64,000 nt of DNA from Pollutimonas nitritireducens (lineage in GTDB: Bacteria; Pseudomonadota; Gammaproteobacteria; Burkholderiales; Burkholderiaceae_B): the NCBI RefSeq assembly GCF_002849615.1, contig NZ_PDNV01000001.1, forward strand, positions 372,001-436,000. Reading direction: 5' to 3'. Positions 51,702 through 60,531 of the stretch are shown here, piece by piece. Made by a program: the position numbers and the translations under genes. The notes beneath the pieces are model-generated. The model was not told where the DNA came from, ran no database searches, and saw only the letters and a list, made by a program, of their open reading frames with translations. How positions within the stretch are numbered: position 1 is the stretch's first letter; each line of letters starts with the position of its first letter.

Positions 51702-52673
51702 ATGAATGCTCAGGAATTGCCTCGCGCCTATCTATGCCGACGTTTTACGCCAACGGTGGAAGCCGCGATGCAGGATCGCTATGATTTACGCAAGAATGAA
51801 GATGATTCCATTTTGCCGCCCGACCGTATCATCGCCAATGCACGCGGCGCGCAGGTACTTTTTGTAAGTGCCACCGAGACCATCTCGGCGCCGGTGCTGC
51901 AGGCCTTGTCGCCAACGTTGAAGTCAGTGGCAACGCTGTCGGTGGGTTATGACCATATCGACGTAGCTGTCGCGCGGGCAATGGGAATAAAGATTCTCCA
52001 TACGCCGGACGTGTTGAGTGACGCGTGCGCCGAAATTGCCATGATGCTCATGCTCAATGCCTGCCGCCGTGGCTACGAGGCGGATCGTATGGTTCGAAGC
52101 AATCAGTGGCCTGGCTGGAGTCCTACGCAGCTCCTGGGACGGGGTCTGACTGGAAGGCGGCTCGTTATCTTTGGAATGGGGCGTATCGGCCGGGAAATTG
52201 CAGCCCGGGCGCGTCCATTCGGCTTGGAAATCCACTATCACAACCGCAGTCGCCTGGCGCCGGAACAAGAGCGCGGCGCTATCTATCACGCCACGCTCGA
52301 CGAGGCGGTGAAGGTGGCCGATATTCTCATGATTGCAGCCCCGGGTTCCCCGGGGATCAAGGGAGCTATAAACGCCAGCCGAATTGCCCTGTTGCCCGCC
52401 AATGCCGTGGTGGTTAACATTTCCCGTGGAGATCTGATCGTGGACGATGCACTGATTGCCGCACTGGTTTCAAATCAGATCTTCGCTGCCGGATTGGATG
52501 TGTTCGCCAACGAGCCCCTGATCGATCCGCGCTATCGCACATTGGACAATGTATTTCTTACGCCTCATATAGGTAGCGCAACACACGAGACCAGGGATGC
52601 AATGGGGTGGCTTTTAATTAACGGCCTTGACGATCTGATGCACGGCCGCAGGCCCCCGAATCTTCTCGCATGA
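51702..52673 (+). CDS. D-2-hydroxyacid dehydrogenase (glyoxylate/hydroxypyruvate reductase-like)
   Basis: 323 residues. The NAD-binding motif is FGMGRIGREIAARA, the catalytic Arg in VNISRGDLIVD, Glu in VFANEPLID and His in LTPHIGSATHETR. This set matches GyaR/GhrB-type reductases of glyoxylate, hydroxypyruvate or 2-ketogluconate. It is the first gene of the plus-strand arm, divergent from GntR, with only a weak ribosome-binding site. Confidence 0.88.
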   Translation: MNAQELPRAYLCRRFTPTVEAAMQDRYDLRKNEDDSILPPDRIIANARGAQVLFVSATETISAPVLQALSPTLKSVATLSVGYDHIDVAVARAMGIKILHTPDVLSDACAEIAMMLMLNACRRGYEADRMVRSNQWPGWSPTQLLGRGLTGRRLVIFGMGRIGREIAARARPFGLEIHYHNRSRLAPEQERGAIYHATLDEAVKVADILMIAAPGSPGIKGAINASRIALLPANAVVVNISRGDLIVDDALIAALVSNQIFAAGLDVFANEPLIDPRYRTLDNVFLTPHIGSATHETRDAMGWLLINGLDDLMHGRRPPNLLA

Positions 52674-52692
52674 TTACTTGAAAGGATTAACC

Positions 52693-54162
52693 ATGAAACT
52701 CGATCGCCCAACTCTTTTTCGCCAGCAATGCCACGTAGACGGCCAGTGGATAGGCGCCTCTGATGGAAGTTCGGTCAGCGTCAGCAACCCTGCGGACGGC
52801 AGTACCCTGGGCAGCGTGCCCAGGCTGTCTGCCGCCGATGTACGCAATGCCATCGAAGCCGCCAACAATGCCTTGCCTGCCTGGCGGGAAAAAAGTGGGA
52901 AGGATCGTTCCAGATTGATCAGGCGCTGGTACGATTTATGCATGGCGCATCAGGAAGACCTGGCAACCATTCTTACCCTGGAACAAGGCAAACCCTTGAA
53001 AGAGTCGCGCGGCGAAATTGCCTACGGGTCCTCATTCCTTGAATGGTTCGCCGAAGAAGCCAAGCGTACGTATGGCGACGTGATTCCGGCGGCCACCAAT
53101 GACAAGCGCATCATTGTGATCAAGCAGCCGGTGGGTGTGGTCGCCGCCATCACACCGTGGAATTTTCCCAATGCCATGATCACGCGCAAGGCGGGTGCGG
53201 CCTTGGCAGCCGGATGCACGATCGTGGTCAAACCGGCCACGGCCACTCCCTATTCCGCACTGGCACTTGCCGAATTGGCGGCGGAGGCCGGCATACCGGC
53301 GGGCGTGTTCAACGTCGTGACGGGCAATTCATCGGTGGTCGGCGGCGAACTGACCGGCAACCCACTGGTGCGCAAACTGTCGTTCACAGGCTCCACCAGC
53401 GTGGGCAAAGAGCTTATGGCTCAATGCGCCCCCACGATGAAAAAGGTGTCGATGGAACTGGGAGGTAACGCGCCATTCATCGTGTTCGACGACGCCGATC
53501 TGGAACAGGCGGTGGCGGGTGTCATGGCCTCCAAATTCCGCAATGCCGGGCAGACGTGCGTATGCGCCAACCGAATATTCGTGCAGGAAGGCATCTACGA
53601 TGCGTTTGCGGCGCGACTCAAAGAGGTCGTGGAAGCCCAGAAGGTGGGCAACGGCATGGCGGACAACGTAGACCTCGGTCCGCTGATCGATGACGCCGCC
53701 ATCAGTAAAGTCCAGGAACACATCAGCGATGCCTTGTCGCAAGGCGCCAGCGTATTGACGGGCGGGCAGGCCCATGCCTTGGGCGGCTTGTTCTTCCAGC
53801 CTACCATCCTGCTTGACGTATCGAAGAATTCCAAGCTGATGCAGGAGGAAACGTTCGGGCCGGTTGCGCCGTTGATCCGTTTTTCGACCGAACAAGAGGC
53901 TGTCTCGATGGCCAATGACACGCCATTCGGCCTGGCCGCTTATTTCTTTACGACGGATTACGAGCGTTCATGGCGGGTGGCCGAAGCGCTGGAGTGCGGC
54001 ATTGTGGGCGTAAACGAAGGCATCATTTCGACAGAACTGGCCCCTTTCGGCGGCACCAAGGAGTCGGGAGTCGGCCGGGAAGGCTCCAAGTATGGACTCG
54101 ATGATTATCTGGAAATCAAGTACATCTGCGCTGGCGGTCTGCGCAACAGAAGCGCTGCCTGA
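52693..54162 (+). CDS. NAD(P)-dependent succinate-semialdehyde dehydrogenase-like aldehyde dehydrogenase
   Basis: 489 residues from the ATG at 52693, preceded by GAAAGGA. Aldehyde dehydrogenase signatures are the NAD loop FTGSTSVGKEL, the general base in MELGGNAPFIVFDDAD and the nucleophile Cys in NAGQTCVCANRI; TPWNFPNAM lies before them. The closest group by eye is GabD. In this operon it may oxidise a semialdehyde formed from a sugar acid. It lies 19 bases after the hydroxyacid dehydrogenase gene. Confidence 0.88.
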   Translation: MKLDRPTLFRQQCHVDGQWIGASDGSSVSVSNPADGSTLGSVPRLSAADVRNAIEAANNALPAWREKSGKDRSRLIRRWYDLCMAHQEDLATILTLEQGKPLKESRGEIAYGSSFLEWFAEEAKRTYGDVIPAATNDKRIIVIKQPVGVVAAITPWNFPNAMITRKAGAALAAGCTIVVKPATATPYSALALAELAAEAGIPAGVFNVVTGNSSVVGGELTGNPLVRKLSFTGSTSVGKELMAQCAPTMKKVSMELGGNAPFIVFDDADLEQAVAGVMASKFRNAGQTCVCANRIFVQEGIYDAFAARLKEVVEAQKVGNGMADNVDLGPLIDDAAISKVQEHISDALSQGASVLTGGQAHALGGLFFQPTILLDVSKNSKLMQEETFGPVAPLIRFSTEQEAVSMANDTPFGLAAYFFTTDYERSWRVAEALECGIVGVNEGIISTELAPFGGTKESGVGREGSKYGLDDYLEIKYICAGGLRNRSAA

Positions 54163-54175
54163 ATCCTGAACGCCG

Positions 54176-54217
54176 GTGCGACGCCGTCGAGGTCCGGTGC
54201 TCCGGTCGGCGTCGCAC
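54176..54217. other. Strong hairpin between two dehydrogenase genes
   Basis: GTGCGACGCCG (54176-54186) and CGGCGTCGCAC (54207-54217) pair perfectly over 11 bases, with an inner CCGG/CCGG pair. There is no T-run. Within an operon this may set relative mRNA levels by pausing or by protecting a 3' end. Confidence 0.45.
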
Positions 54218-54254
54218 ACAACAAGATCAACATCTCATACAACGAGAAACTGAA

Positions 54255-55145
54255 ATGAATGAAACACGTATAGGCCTGATAGGCGTCGGTTTGATGGGCC
54301 ATGGCATAGCTGCCAGTCTTTTGCGCAATGGGTATGGCTTGACCGTGCTCGAACACGCAGGCAATCAGCCGCTTGACGATCTGATCGCCGCCGGAGCAAC
54401 AACGATCGATACGGCGGTGGCATTGGCACAGGCGGTGGACGTCGTGATTCTCTGCGTTACCGGCACGCCGCAGGTCGAGGACGTGCTGTTCAGGAAAGAG
54501 GGGTTGCTCGAGGGCATGCAGCCCGGTGTCATTGTCATCGATTGTTCAACGGCCATTCCTTCCTCCACGGTAAAGATTGCGGAAGCCGTGCAGCAAGCGG
54601 GCGGGCAGTTCCTTGACGCGCCCATGACGCGCACGCCCAAAGAGGCGGCCGAAGGCAGGCTGAACCTGATCGTAGGGGGCGAACGCGACTTATTCGACCG
54701 CTGCCTTCCCATATTGCAGGCTTATGCCGAGAATATTGTCTACGCCGGCAAGGTGGGGGCCGGCCACCAGCTTAAGCTTTTGCACAATTTCGTATCGCTG
54801 GGATTTTCGACGGTGCTTGCCGAGGCAGCCGCTTGTGCCAGGCTCGCCGGCGTAGATGCGCAAGTGTTCGCAGATGTCTTGCACAATGGTGGAGGGGGAG
54901 CGGTCGTGCTCAATCGACTTCGTCCCTATATCGAAACAGGCGATGCCTCGGGCTTTCGCTTTTCCATTTCCAATGCACTCAAGGACATGGGCTATTACAC
55001 GGCCATGGCCGACGACGTGGGTGCGCCGCGCGCGGCGGCGTCGGCTATCCAGCGGGTCTTTGCCGAAGCCAGTGACGCCGGGATGGCCCAGGCCGCTGTA
55101 CCGGAACTCATCGCTTACCTGGCGCGACCGGGCGACGTGTCCTGA
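54255..55145 (+). CDS. 3-hydroxyisobutyrate dehydrogenase family reductase
   Basis: A 296-residue beta-hydroxyacid dehydrogenase. The Rossmann motif GLIGVGLMGHGIAASL, the substrate motif FLDAPMTRTPKEAAEG and the catalytic Lys in GAGHQLKLLHNFVSLG are clear. Family members act on 3-hydroxyisobutyrate, tartronate semialdehyde or related acids. Last gene of the plus-strand arm of the GntR module. Substrate unknown. Confidence 0.86.
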   Translation: MNETRIGLIGVGLMGHGIAASLLRNGYGLTVLEHAGNQPLDDLIAAGATTIDTAVALAQAVDVVILCVTGTPQVEDVLFRKEGLLEGMQPGVIVIDCSTAIPSSTVKIAEAVQQAGGQFLDAPMTRTPKEAAEGRLNLIVGGERDLFDRCLPILQAYAENIVYAGKVGAGHQLKLLHNFVSLGFSTVLAEAAACARLAGVDAQVFADVLHNGGGGAVVLNRLRPYIETGDASGFRFSISNALKDMGYYTAMADDVGAPRAAASAIQRVFAEASDAGMAQAAVPELIAYLARPGDVS

Positions 55146-55190
55146 TCGGCAACGGGTTGCATACGAGGTAGAATCATCGGAGTCGAATCG

Positions 55191-55210
55191 ACGTGATTCC
55201 ACGTGATTCC
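55191..55210. repeat. Perfect tandem 10-base duplication upstream of ubiA
   Basis: ACGTGATTCC occurs twice head to tail in the gap before ubiA. Probably a slippage duplication; a regulatory role is not evident. Confidence 0.6.
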
Positions 55211-55265
55211 TTTTGGCCCGCGGCGCGCGGGTGCTTTCCGCCTGCAATCCCGTTCTTATAGTGCA

Positions 55266-56225
55266 ATGACACCTTCTTTTTCAGACTCCACCCAGAAACC
55301 CGCCTCGGGTTCGGGGACTTCGCCCGATCTATCCGATATGCGGCCAGACGACTGGGTAGAGCGGTGGTTGCCACGGTCCTGGGGCCCCTACGCGCGCCTG
55401 TGCCGCCTGGATCGACCAGTGGGAACCTGGCTTACGCTGCTGCCTTGCATGGCCGCCCTGGTCCAGGCTGCCGATGGTTGGCCCACGTTATTCCGAATCT
55501 TTATCTTTTCCCTCGGCGCACTGTTGATGCGCGGCATCGGATGCTGTTTCAACGATATTTTCGATCGCGATATCGACAAGAAAGTCGAGCGCACCCGTTT
55601 TAGGCCGCTAACCAGCGGGCAGATCACGCTGAAGAACGCGTTGTGGTTTGTGCTGGCGCAACTTGTTGTGTGCGCAATGCTGCTGCTGGCTCTGAACGAG
55701 TACAGTCGATGGCTGGCCATTGCGCTGATGCCTATCGTCATCATCTATCCGCTGTGCAAGCGATTTACCTATTGGCCGCAGGTGGTGCTGGGAATAGGTT
55801 TCAATTGGGGCATGCTCATGGCATGGTCCGATACTCAGAACAGTGTCCCGCTTTCGGCCGTTGCCATGTGGCTGGGCGCGGTATTGTGGCAGGTCGGCTA
55901 CGACTCTATTTATGCCTATGTCGACGTAAGGGATGACAAACGGCTGGGATTGCATTCGACGGCGCTGCGTTTCAACGACAAGGGCAAGATCTGGATCAGC
56001 GGCTTTTACGTCGCGACGGTCGCGCTATGGGTATGGGCCGGTTCCGCCATGCAGATGGGCTGGCCTTATTATCTGGTCATGGCCGGGATCGCTGCACACT
56101 TTTCCTGGCAGATGCGGGTTTTCGACCTGGCCCGCCCGGAACGCAATTTCATGCTGTTCCGCTCCAATATGGGCGTAGGCGTGTTGTTGCTTATCGCAGC
56201 ACTGGCGGGAACGATCACCGTTTAG
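55266..56225 (+). CDS. ubiA: 4-hydroxybenzoate octaprenyltransferase
   Basis: A 319-residue membrane prenyltransferase that attaches the polyprenyl tail to 4-hydroxybenzoate in ubiquinone synthesis. The two Asp-rich motifs are NDIFDRDIDKKVERTRFRPL and YVDVRDDKRLG. About eight or nine membrane helices. The ATG at 55266 is chosen; the frame is open further upstream without homology. It follows the GntR module but is unrelated to it. Confidence 0.93.
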   Translation: MTPSFSDSTQKPASGSGTSPDLSDMRPDDWVERWLPRSWGPYARLCRLDRPVGTWLTLLPCMAALVQAADGWPTLFRIFIFSLGALLMRGIGCCFNDIFDRDIDKKVERTRFRPLTSGQITLKNALWFVLAQLVVCAMLLLALNEYSRWLAIALMPIVIIYPLCKRFTYWPQVVLGIGFNWGMLMAWSDTQNSVPLSAVAMWLGAVLWQVGYDSIYAYVDVRDDKRLGLHSTALRFNDKGKIWISGFYVATVALWVWAGSAMQMGWPYYLVMAGIAAHFSWQMRVFDLARPERNFMLFRSNMGVGVLLLIAALAGTITV

Positions 56226-56275
56226 AATGCAGTCACGGAAATAACAACAAGCGGCCCAGCCGCGGGAGACAAAAA

Positions 56276-57895
56276 ATGATCGACGCTGCAGCGGCACAGC
56301 TTGCGCAGGAATTCGATTACATCATTGTGGGCGCGGGTTCGGCCGGCTGCCTGTTGGCGAATCGCTTGTCCGCGAACCCTGCTCACCGGGTCTTGTTGCT
56401 CGAGGCCGGAGGGCGCGATAACTGGCACTGGATCAACATACCGGTCGGTTATCTTTACTGTATCGGCAATCCGCGCAGTGACTGGTGCTACACCACCCAG
56501 CCCGACCCCGGCATCAATAACCGCATACTCGGCTATCCGCGCGGCAGGGTGCTCGGAGGTTCCTCGGCCATTAACGGCATGATCTACATGCGCGGACAGG
56601 CCGCCGACTATGACGGCTGGGCGGCGCTTGGCAACCCTGGGTGGGGCTGGAACGATGTATTGCCGGTCTTCAAACGGGTCGAAAATCATCATGCGGGTGA
56701 AAGCGAATTCCATGGCGCGTCGGGCACATGGCGCGTGGAACGCCAGCGTCTTTCCTGGAAAATCCTGGACGCATTCCGCGGGGCGGCACAGCAGGCCGGC
56801 ATCCCGCCCATCGAGGACTTCAATCGAGGCGATAACGAGGGCTGTGCCTATTTCGAGGTGAATCAGCGGCGAGGCGTGCGCTGGACATCGGCAAAGGCTT
56901 TCCTGCATCCTGTGATCCGCCGCCCGAATCTTACCGTGCTGACGGGTGCGCAGGCCGAGCGCATCGTCTTTGACGGTCGCAAGGCTGACGGCGTGCGCTA
57001 CATGCATGACGGACAAAAAAAACTCGCGCGCGCCAAGGCGGAAATCATCCTTTCATCGGGCTCCATCGGGTCTGCACAATTGCTGCAAGTATCAGGCGTA
57101 GGGCCGGGTGCCCTCCTGCAATCGCTGGGCATACCCGTCGTGCAGCATGTGCCCGGGGTCGGACAGAACCTTCAAGACCATCTTCAGTTGCGGCTCATCT
57201 ATAAAGTGCAGGGTGCAAAAACGTTGAATACCATGACGGCTTCGTTATGGGGTCGATCGCTGATGGGGCTGCAATACGCCATACAGAAACGCGGACCGCT
57301 TACCATGGCGCCCTCCCAGCTCGGCGCGTTTGCCCGATCCGGTCCGGAGCAAACGCGAGCCAATCTCGAATACCATGTGCAGCCTTTATCGCTTGAGAAG
57401 TTCGGCGATTCTTTGCACGCCTTTCCTGCCATGACGGCGTCGGTCTGCAACCTCCGGCCGACCAGCCGCGGACATGTCACCATCACCTCGCCGGATGCGG
57501 CCGATGCGCCGGCCATCCTGTGCAATTACCTGCAAACACCGGAGGACCTCAGGGTGGCCGCCGACAGCATACGGCTGACGCGCAGGATCATGTCGCAGGA
57601 AGCCCTGGCGCCGTACAGGCCGCAAGAGTATCGGCCAGGCACACAACTCGAATCCCAGGCCGATCTCGAGAAAGCGGCGGGCGATATCGGAACCACTATT
57701 TTTCATCCGGTGGGCACTTGCAAGATGGGCATCGACGACCTGGCAGTGGTCGATCCACAGTTGCGCGTGCGTGGCATACAGGGATTGCGTGTGATCGACG
57801 CATCCATCATGCCGACCATTACGTCGGGCAACACCAATTCGCCAGCCATCATGATCGCCGAGAAGGGCGCCGACTATATTCTTGGCGTGGCGTGA
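56276..57895 (+). CDS. GMC family oxidoreductase (choline dehydrogenase-like)
   Basis: 539 residues. The FAD motif is [19 protein letters not shown] near the N-terminus, then the GMC signatures [16 protein letters not shown] and [17 protein letters not shown]. The catalytic His is in [10 protein letters not shown], with the second site Asn in [12 protein letters not shown]. Such enzymes oxidise choline or other alcohols. No betaine aldehyde dehydrogenase or bet regulator is adjacent, so a choline role is unproven. The start at 56276 is chosen for the FAD motif. Confidence 0.87.
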   Translation: MIDAAAAQLAQEFDYIIVGAGSAGCLLANRLSANPAHRVLLLEAGGRDNWHWINIPVGYLYCIGNPRSDWCYTTQPDPGINNRILGYPRGRVLGGSSAINGMIYMRGQAADYDGWAALGNPGWGWNDVLPVFKRVENHHAGESEFHGASGTWRVERQRLSWKILDAFRGAAQQAGIPPIEDFNRGDNEGCAYFEVNQRRGVRWTSAKAFLHPVIRRPNLTVLTGAQAERIVFDGRKADGVRYMHDGQKKLARAKAEIILSSGSIGSAQLLQVSGVGPGALLQSLGIPVVQHVPGVGQNLQDHLQLRLIYKVQGAKTLNTMTASLWGRSLMGLQYAIQKRGPLTMAPSQLGAFARSGPEQTRANLEYHVQPLSLEKFGDSLHAFPAMTASVCNLRPTSRGHVTITSPDAADAPAILCNYLQTPEDLRVAADSIRLTRRIMSQEALAPYRPQEYRPGTQLESQADLEKAAGDIGTTIFHPVGTCKMGIDDLAVVDPQLRVRGIQGLRVIDASIMPTITSGNTNSPAIMIAEKGADYILGVA

Positions 57896-57991
57896 ACCCG
57901 TTCCACCCGATCTCAAAACTGCTCGGCGGGCCGGGACTGTAAGTTCGTGCGACAATTTGCACCTGTCTGTTTGGATTTGGAAGCGTGATAC

Positions 57992-59272
57992 ATGCCTAAT
58001 TTCATGGAGTATCTGGCCACCGCCGTGTTCGCGGTGGCCATCATCCACACCTTCTCGGTGCCTGTCTTTGCGCGGCTGGCAAACCGCGGCGGCGCGCACG
58101 CCGGGCTGTGGCATTTGCTCTCGGAAGTGGAAGCCGTATTCGGTGTCTGGGCGTGTGCCCTCCTTGCCATCATGGCACTGCTCTCCGGGGTAGGCGAAAC
58201 AGTCGCCTATATCGACACTCGCAATTTCACAGAACCCGCATTTGTCTTTGCCATCATGGTCGTGGCTGCGAGCCGCCCCATTCTTGAAGTGGTCGGTATG
58301 TTCGTGAAGGCCTTGTCCCGCATGCTGCCGGTACGCAATGAACTTGCCATGTTTTTCATGACCATGGCCTTCGTGCCGCTGGCGGGCTCATTCATTACCG
58401 AGCCGGCGGCCATGACGCTTGCCGCGCTGATGTTGCGTGATGCCTATTTTCGCCGTCCCGGCCAGGCCGGCTTCAAGTACATGACCATAGGCGTGCTGTT
58501 CGTCAATGTCTCCATAGGCGGTGTACTCACGGCCTACGCCGCGCCGCCGGTACTTATGGTCGCGCAGACCTTTGGTTGGGATACGGCCTATATGGCAACA
58601 CACTTCGGATGGCGAGCCGCCGCTGCCGTGATCATCAACGCAGCGGTACTCACTTTCATCTGTCGTGCCCATCTCCTGGATGGCAGCATAGGACCTGGTC
58701 CTGTCGACGAGGGCGCCCCTGTGCGTTCTCCAGTGCCCTGGATAGTAATCGCCATTCACCTGGTATTCCTTGTGGGAGTGGTAATCTCCGCCCACCATCC
58801 CGTTATCTTCCTCGGTTTCCTCATGCTCTTCATTGGGTATGCGCACGCCTATAAGCGGCATCAAAATCCTTTGCTGATCCGGGAAGGACTGATGGTGGGA
58901 TTTTTCCTGGCCGGCCTGGTGGTGCTGGGCGGCCTGCAGAAATGGTGGTTGCAGGACTTGCTGGCCGGCCTTTCGCCGATCGTCCTGTACTGGGGAGCCA
59001 CCGCACTTACCGCCGTGACCGATAACGCGGCACTTACTTATCTGGGGTCGCTGGTTGAGGGCACCAATGAAATATGGCGCTACATGCTGGTGGCCGGTGC
59101 GGTAACGGGCGGCGGACTCACCGTGATTGCCAATGCACCGAATCCCGCCGGCTTCTCGATATTGAAAGGCACCTTTCCGGATGGCGCCATTTCGCCGCTG
59201 AAGCTGCTGGCGGCAGCGGCAATACCGACGCTGGTCGCCGCCGGCATGTTCCTGTTGCCCCAGCCATTTTAA
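57992..59272 (+). CDS. Putative Na+/H+ antiporter
   Basis: A 426-residue polytopic membrane protein with about eleven helices, resembling the putative Na+/H+ antiporter family of unknown specificity (pfam07399-like). Characteristic segments are MALLSGVGETVAYIDTRNF near the N-terminus, FITEPAAMTLAALML, and TAVTDNAALTYLGSLVEG with conserved charged residues in helices. Monocistronic, with an intrinsic terminator downstream. Ion specificity cannot be read from sequence. Confidence 0.7.
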   Translation: MPNFMEYLATAVFAVAIIHTFSVPVFARLANRGGAHAGLWHLLSEVEAVFGVWACALLAIMALLSGVGETVAYIDTRNFTEPAFVFAIMVVAASRPILEVVGMFVKALSRMLPVRNELAMFFMTMAFVPLAGSFITEPAAMTLAALMLRDAYFRRPGQAGFKYMTIGVLFVNVSIGGVLTAYAAPPVLMVAQTFGWDTAYMATHFGWRAAAAVIINAAVLTFICRAHLLDGSIGPGPVDEGAPVRSPVPWIVIAIHLVFLVGVVISAHHPVIFLGFLMLFIGYAHAYKRHQNPLLIREGLMVGFFLAGLVVLGGLQKWWLQDLLAGLSPIVLYWGATALTAVTDNAALTYLGSLVEGTNEIWRYMLVAGAVTGGGLTVIANAPNPAGFSILKGTFPDGAISPLKLLAAAAIPTLVAAGMFLLPQPF

Positions 59273-59360
59273 GGGGTGGGCTCGGTGAATATGGAATCCC
59301 GGTAATGGCCGCTGACAAAACCGGCTAAAATTAAGGGATTTTTATGCTTCGCCGCGTCTA

Positions 59361-59399
59361 CCCGTTCTTGCACGGCGGGGCGGCCGCAAGCGGGTTTTT
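59361..59399 (+). terminator. Probable Rho-independent terminator before fmdB
   Basis: CCCG-TT-CTTG pairs with CAAGCGGG, giving an 8-base-pair stem with a two-base bulge and a 16-base GC-rich loop, followed by five T residues. It would end the antiporter transcript. Confidence 0.6.
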
Positions 59400-59428
59400 C
59401 CTTTGGTAAACTTTCTTGGGATTGTTAC

Positions 59429-59782
59429 GTGCCTATTTATGCTTATAAATGTAGCGCCTGCGGACATGCGCAGGACGTCTTGCGCAAAATGTCGGATCCG
59501 CTCCTGACAGACTGTCCCGAATGTGGGCAGAGTACCTACACAAAACAAGTCACGGCCGCCGGGTTCCAGCTGAAAGGATCCGGCTGGTACGTCACCGATT
59601 TCCGCAATAATGGCGGGGGTTCCGCCGGTGCGACAGCCGCCGATAGCGCCAAGGGTGCGGGTGGCGCCGGCGACAACGCTGCGCCCAGTAGCACGCCAGC
59701 GTCGCCAGCCGCCGGTACGCCGCCCGCCGCAACGCCGTCCGCCACCGCGTCCAAGACACCGGCCGGCCCCGCCGCCACCTGA
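59429..59782 (+). CDS. FmdB-family zinc ribbon protein
   Basis: 117 residues starting at GTG with the family's invariant MPIYAYKC. Four cysteines (C8, C11, C29, C32) form the zinc ribbon in the first 35 residues. The second half is Ala/Pro/Ser/Thr-rich low-complexity sequence. The family is named after a putative formamidase regulator, but its role is unknown. It starts the conserved fmdB-DUF502-aspS string of Burkholderiales. Confidence 0.88.
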   Translation: MPIYAYKCSACGHAQDVLRKMSDPLLTDCPECGQSTYTKQVTAAGFQLKGSGWYVTDFRNNGGGSAGATAADSAKGAGGAGDNAAPSSTPASPAAGTPPAATPSATASKTPAGPAAT

Positions 59783-59802
59783 CAGGGCAGTACAAGCAAC
59801 GC

Positions 59803-60495
59803 ATGCGTTTCTTCAAACGATACTTCATCACCGGCCTGCTGATCTGGATCCCCCTAGTCATCACGCTGTGGGTGATTGCGTTGCTTTTCAGCACGCTTGA
59901 AAGTGTCGTGCCGGCATTTTTGTCGTCGCAGTCGCTGTTCGGATACCGCATACCTGGATTCCAGCTCATACTCGTCGTGGCCGTGGTTTTGCTTACCGGC
60001 GTGCTTGGGGCGAATTTCCTGGGCCGCGCGGTCGTCGAGCGCTGGGAACAACTGCTGGGACGCATCCCACTGGTTCGCTCCATCTATAACTCAGTCAAGC
60101 AAGTCAGCGATACCATACTTGCCCCGAATGGCCAGGCTTTCCGCGAGGCGGTGTTGGTTCAGTATCCCCGGCACGGGGCATGGACAATCGCATTCCTGAC
60201 CGGAGCCCCCACGGGCGAAGTGGCTGAAAAGCTGGGCGACGATTATGTCAGCATCTACGTGCCGACGACCCCCAATCCCACTTCCGGTTTTTTCCTGATG
60301 ATGCCGCGCCACGAAGTCCAGGTGCTCGATATGAGTGTCGACGCGGCGCTGAAGTACATCGTTTCCATGGGCGTTGTAGCGCCCGTTTCCATTAAAGGCC
60401 TCGAGGCCGGCAACGAGGCGGTGTCGATCATCGATGCTGCTCACGATATTGATCGCGCCGATGAAGCGCGCCATCCCGGCACCGATCAACCCTGA
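59803..60495 (+). CDS. DUF502 membrane protein
   Basis: 230 residues with two N-terminal membrane segments (FITGLLIWIPLVITLWVIAL near residues 6-25 and a second around 45-70), then a soluble domain with IPLVRSIYNSVKQVSDTIL and VSIYVPTTPNPTSGFFLM, typical of DUF502. Function unknown. It lies between fmdB and aspS, with 20- and 36-base gaps. Confidence 0.9.
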   Translation: MRFFKRYFITGLLIWIPLVITLWVIALLFSTLESVVPAFLSSQSLFGYRIPGFQLILVVAVVLLTGVLGANFLGRAVVERWEQLLGRIPLVRSIYNSVKQVSDTILAPNGQAFREAVLVQYPRHGAWTIAFLTGAPTGEVAEKLGDDYVSIYVPTTPNPTSGFFLMMPRHEVQVLDMSVDAALKYIVSMGVVAPVSIKGLEAGNEAVSIIDAAHDIDRADEARHPGTDQP

Positions 60496-60531
60496 ATCCA
60501 TTCCAAGAATTTATAAACGGAGTAATCCTTG

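Noticed and set aside
59600-59782. Ala/Pro-rich repeats at the end of the FmdB protein as a DNA repeat element.
   Set aside because: It is low-complexity coding sequence in high-GC DNA without an exact repeat unit.
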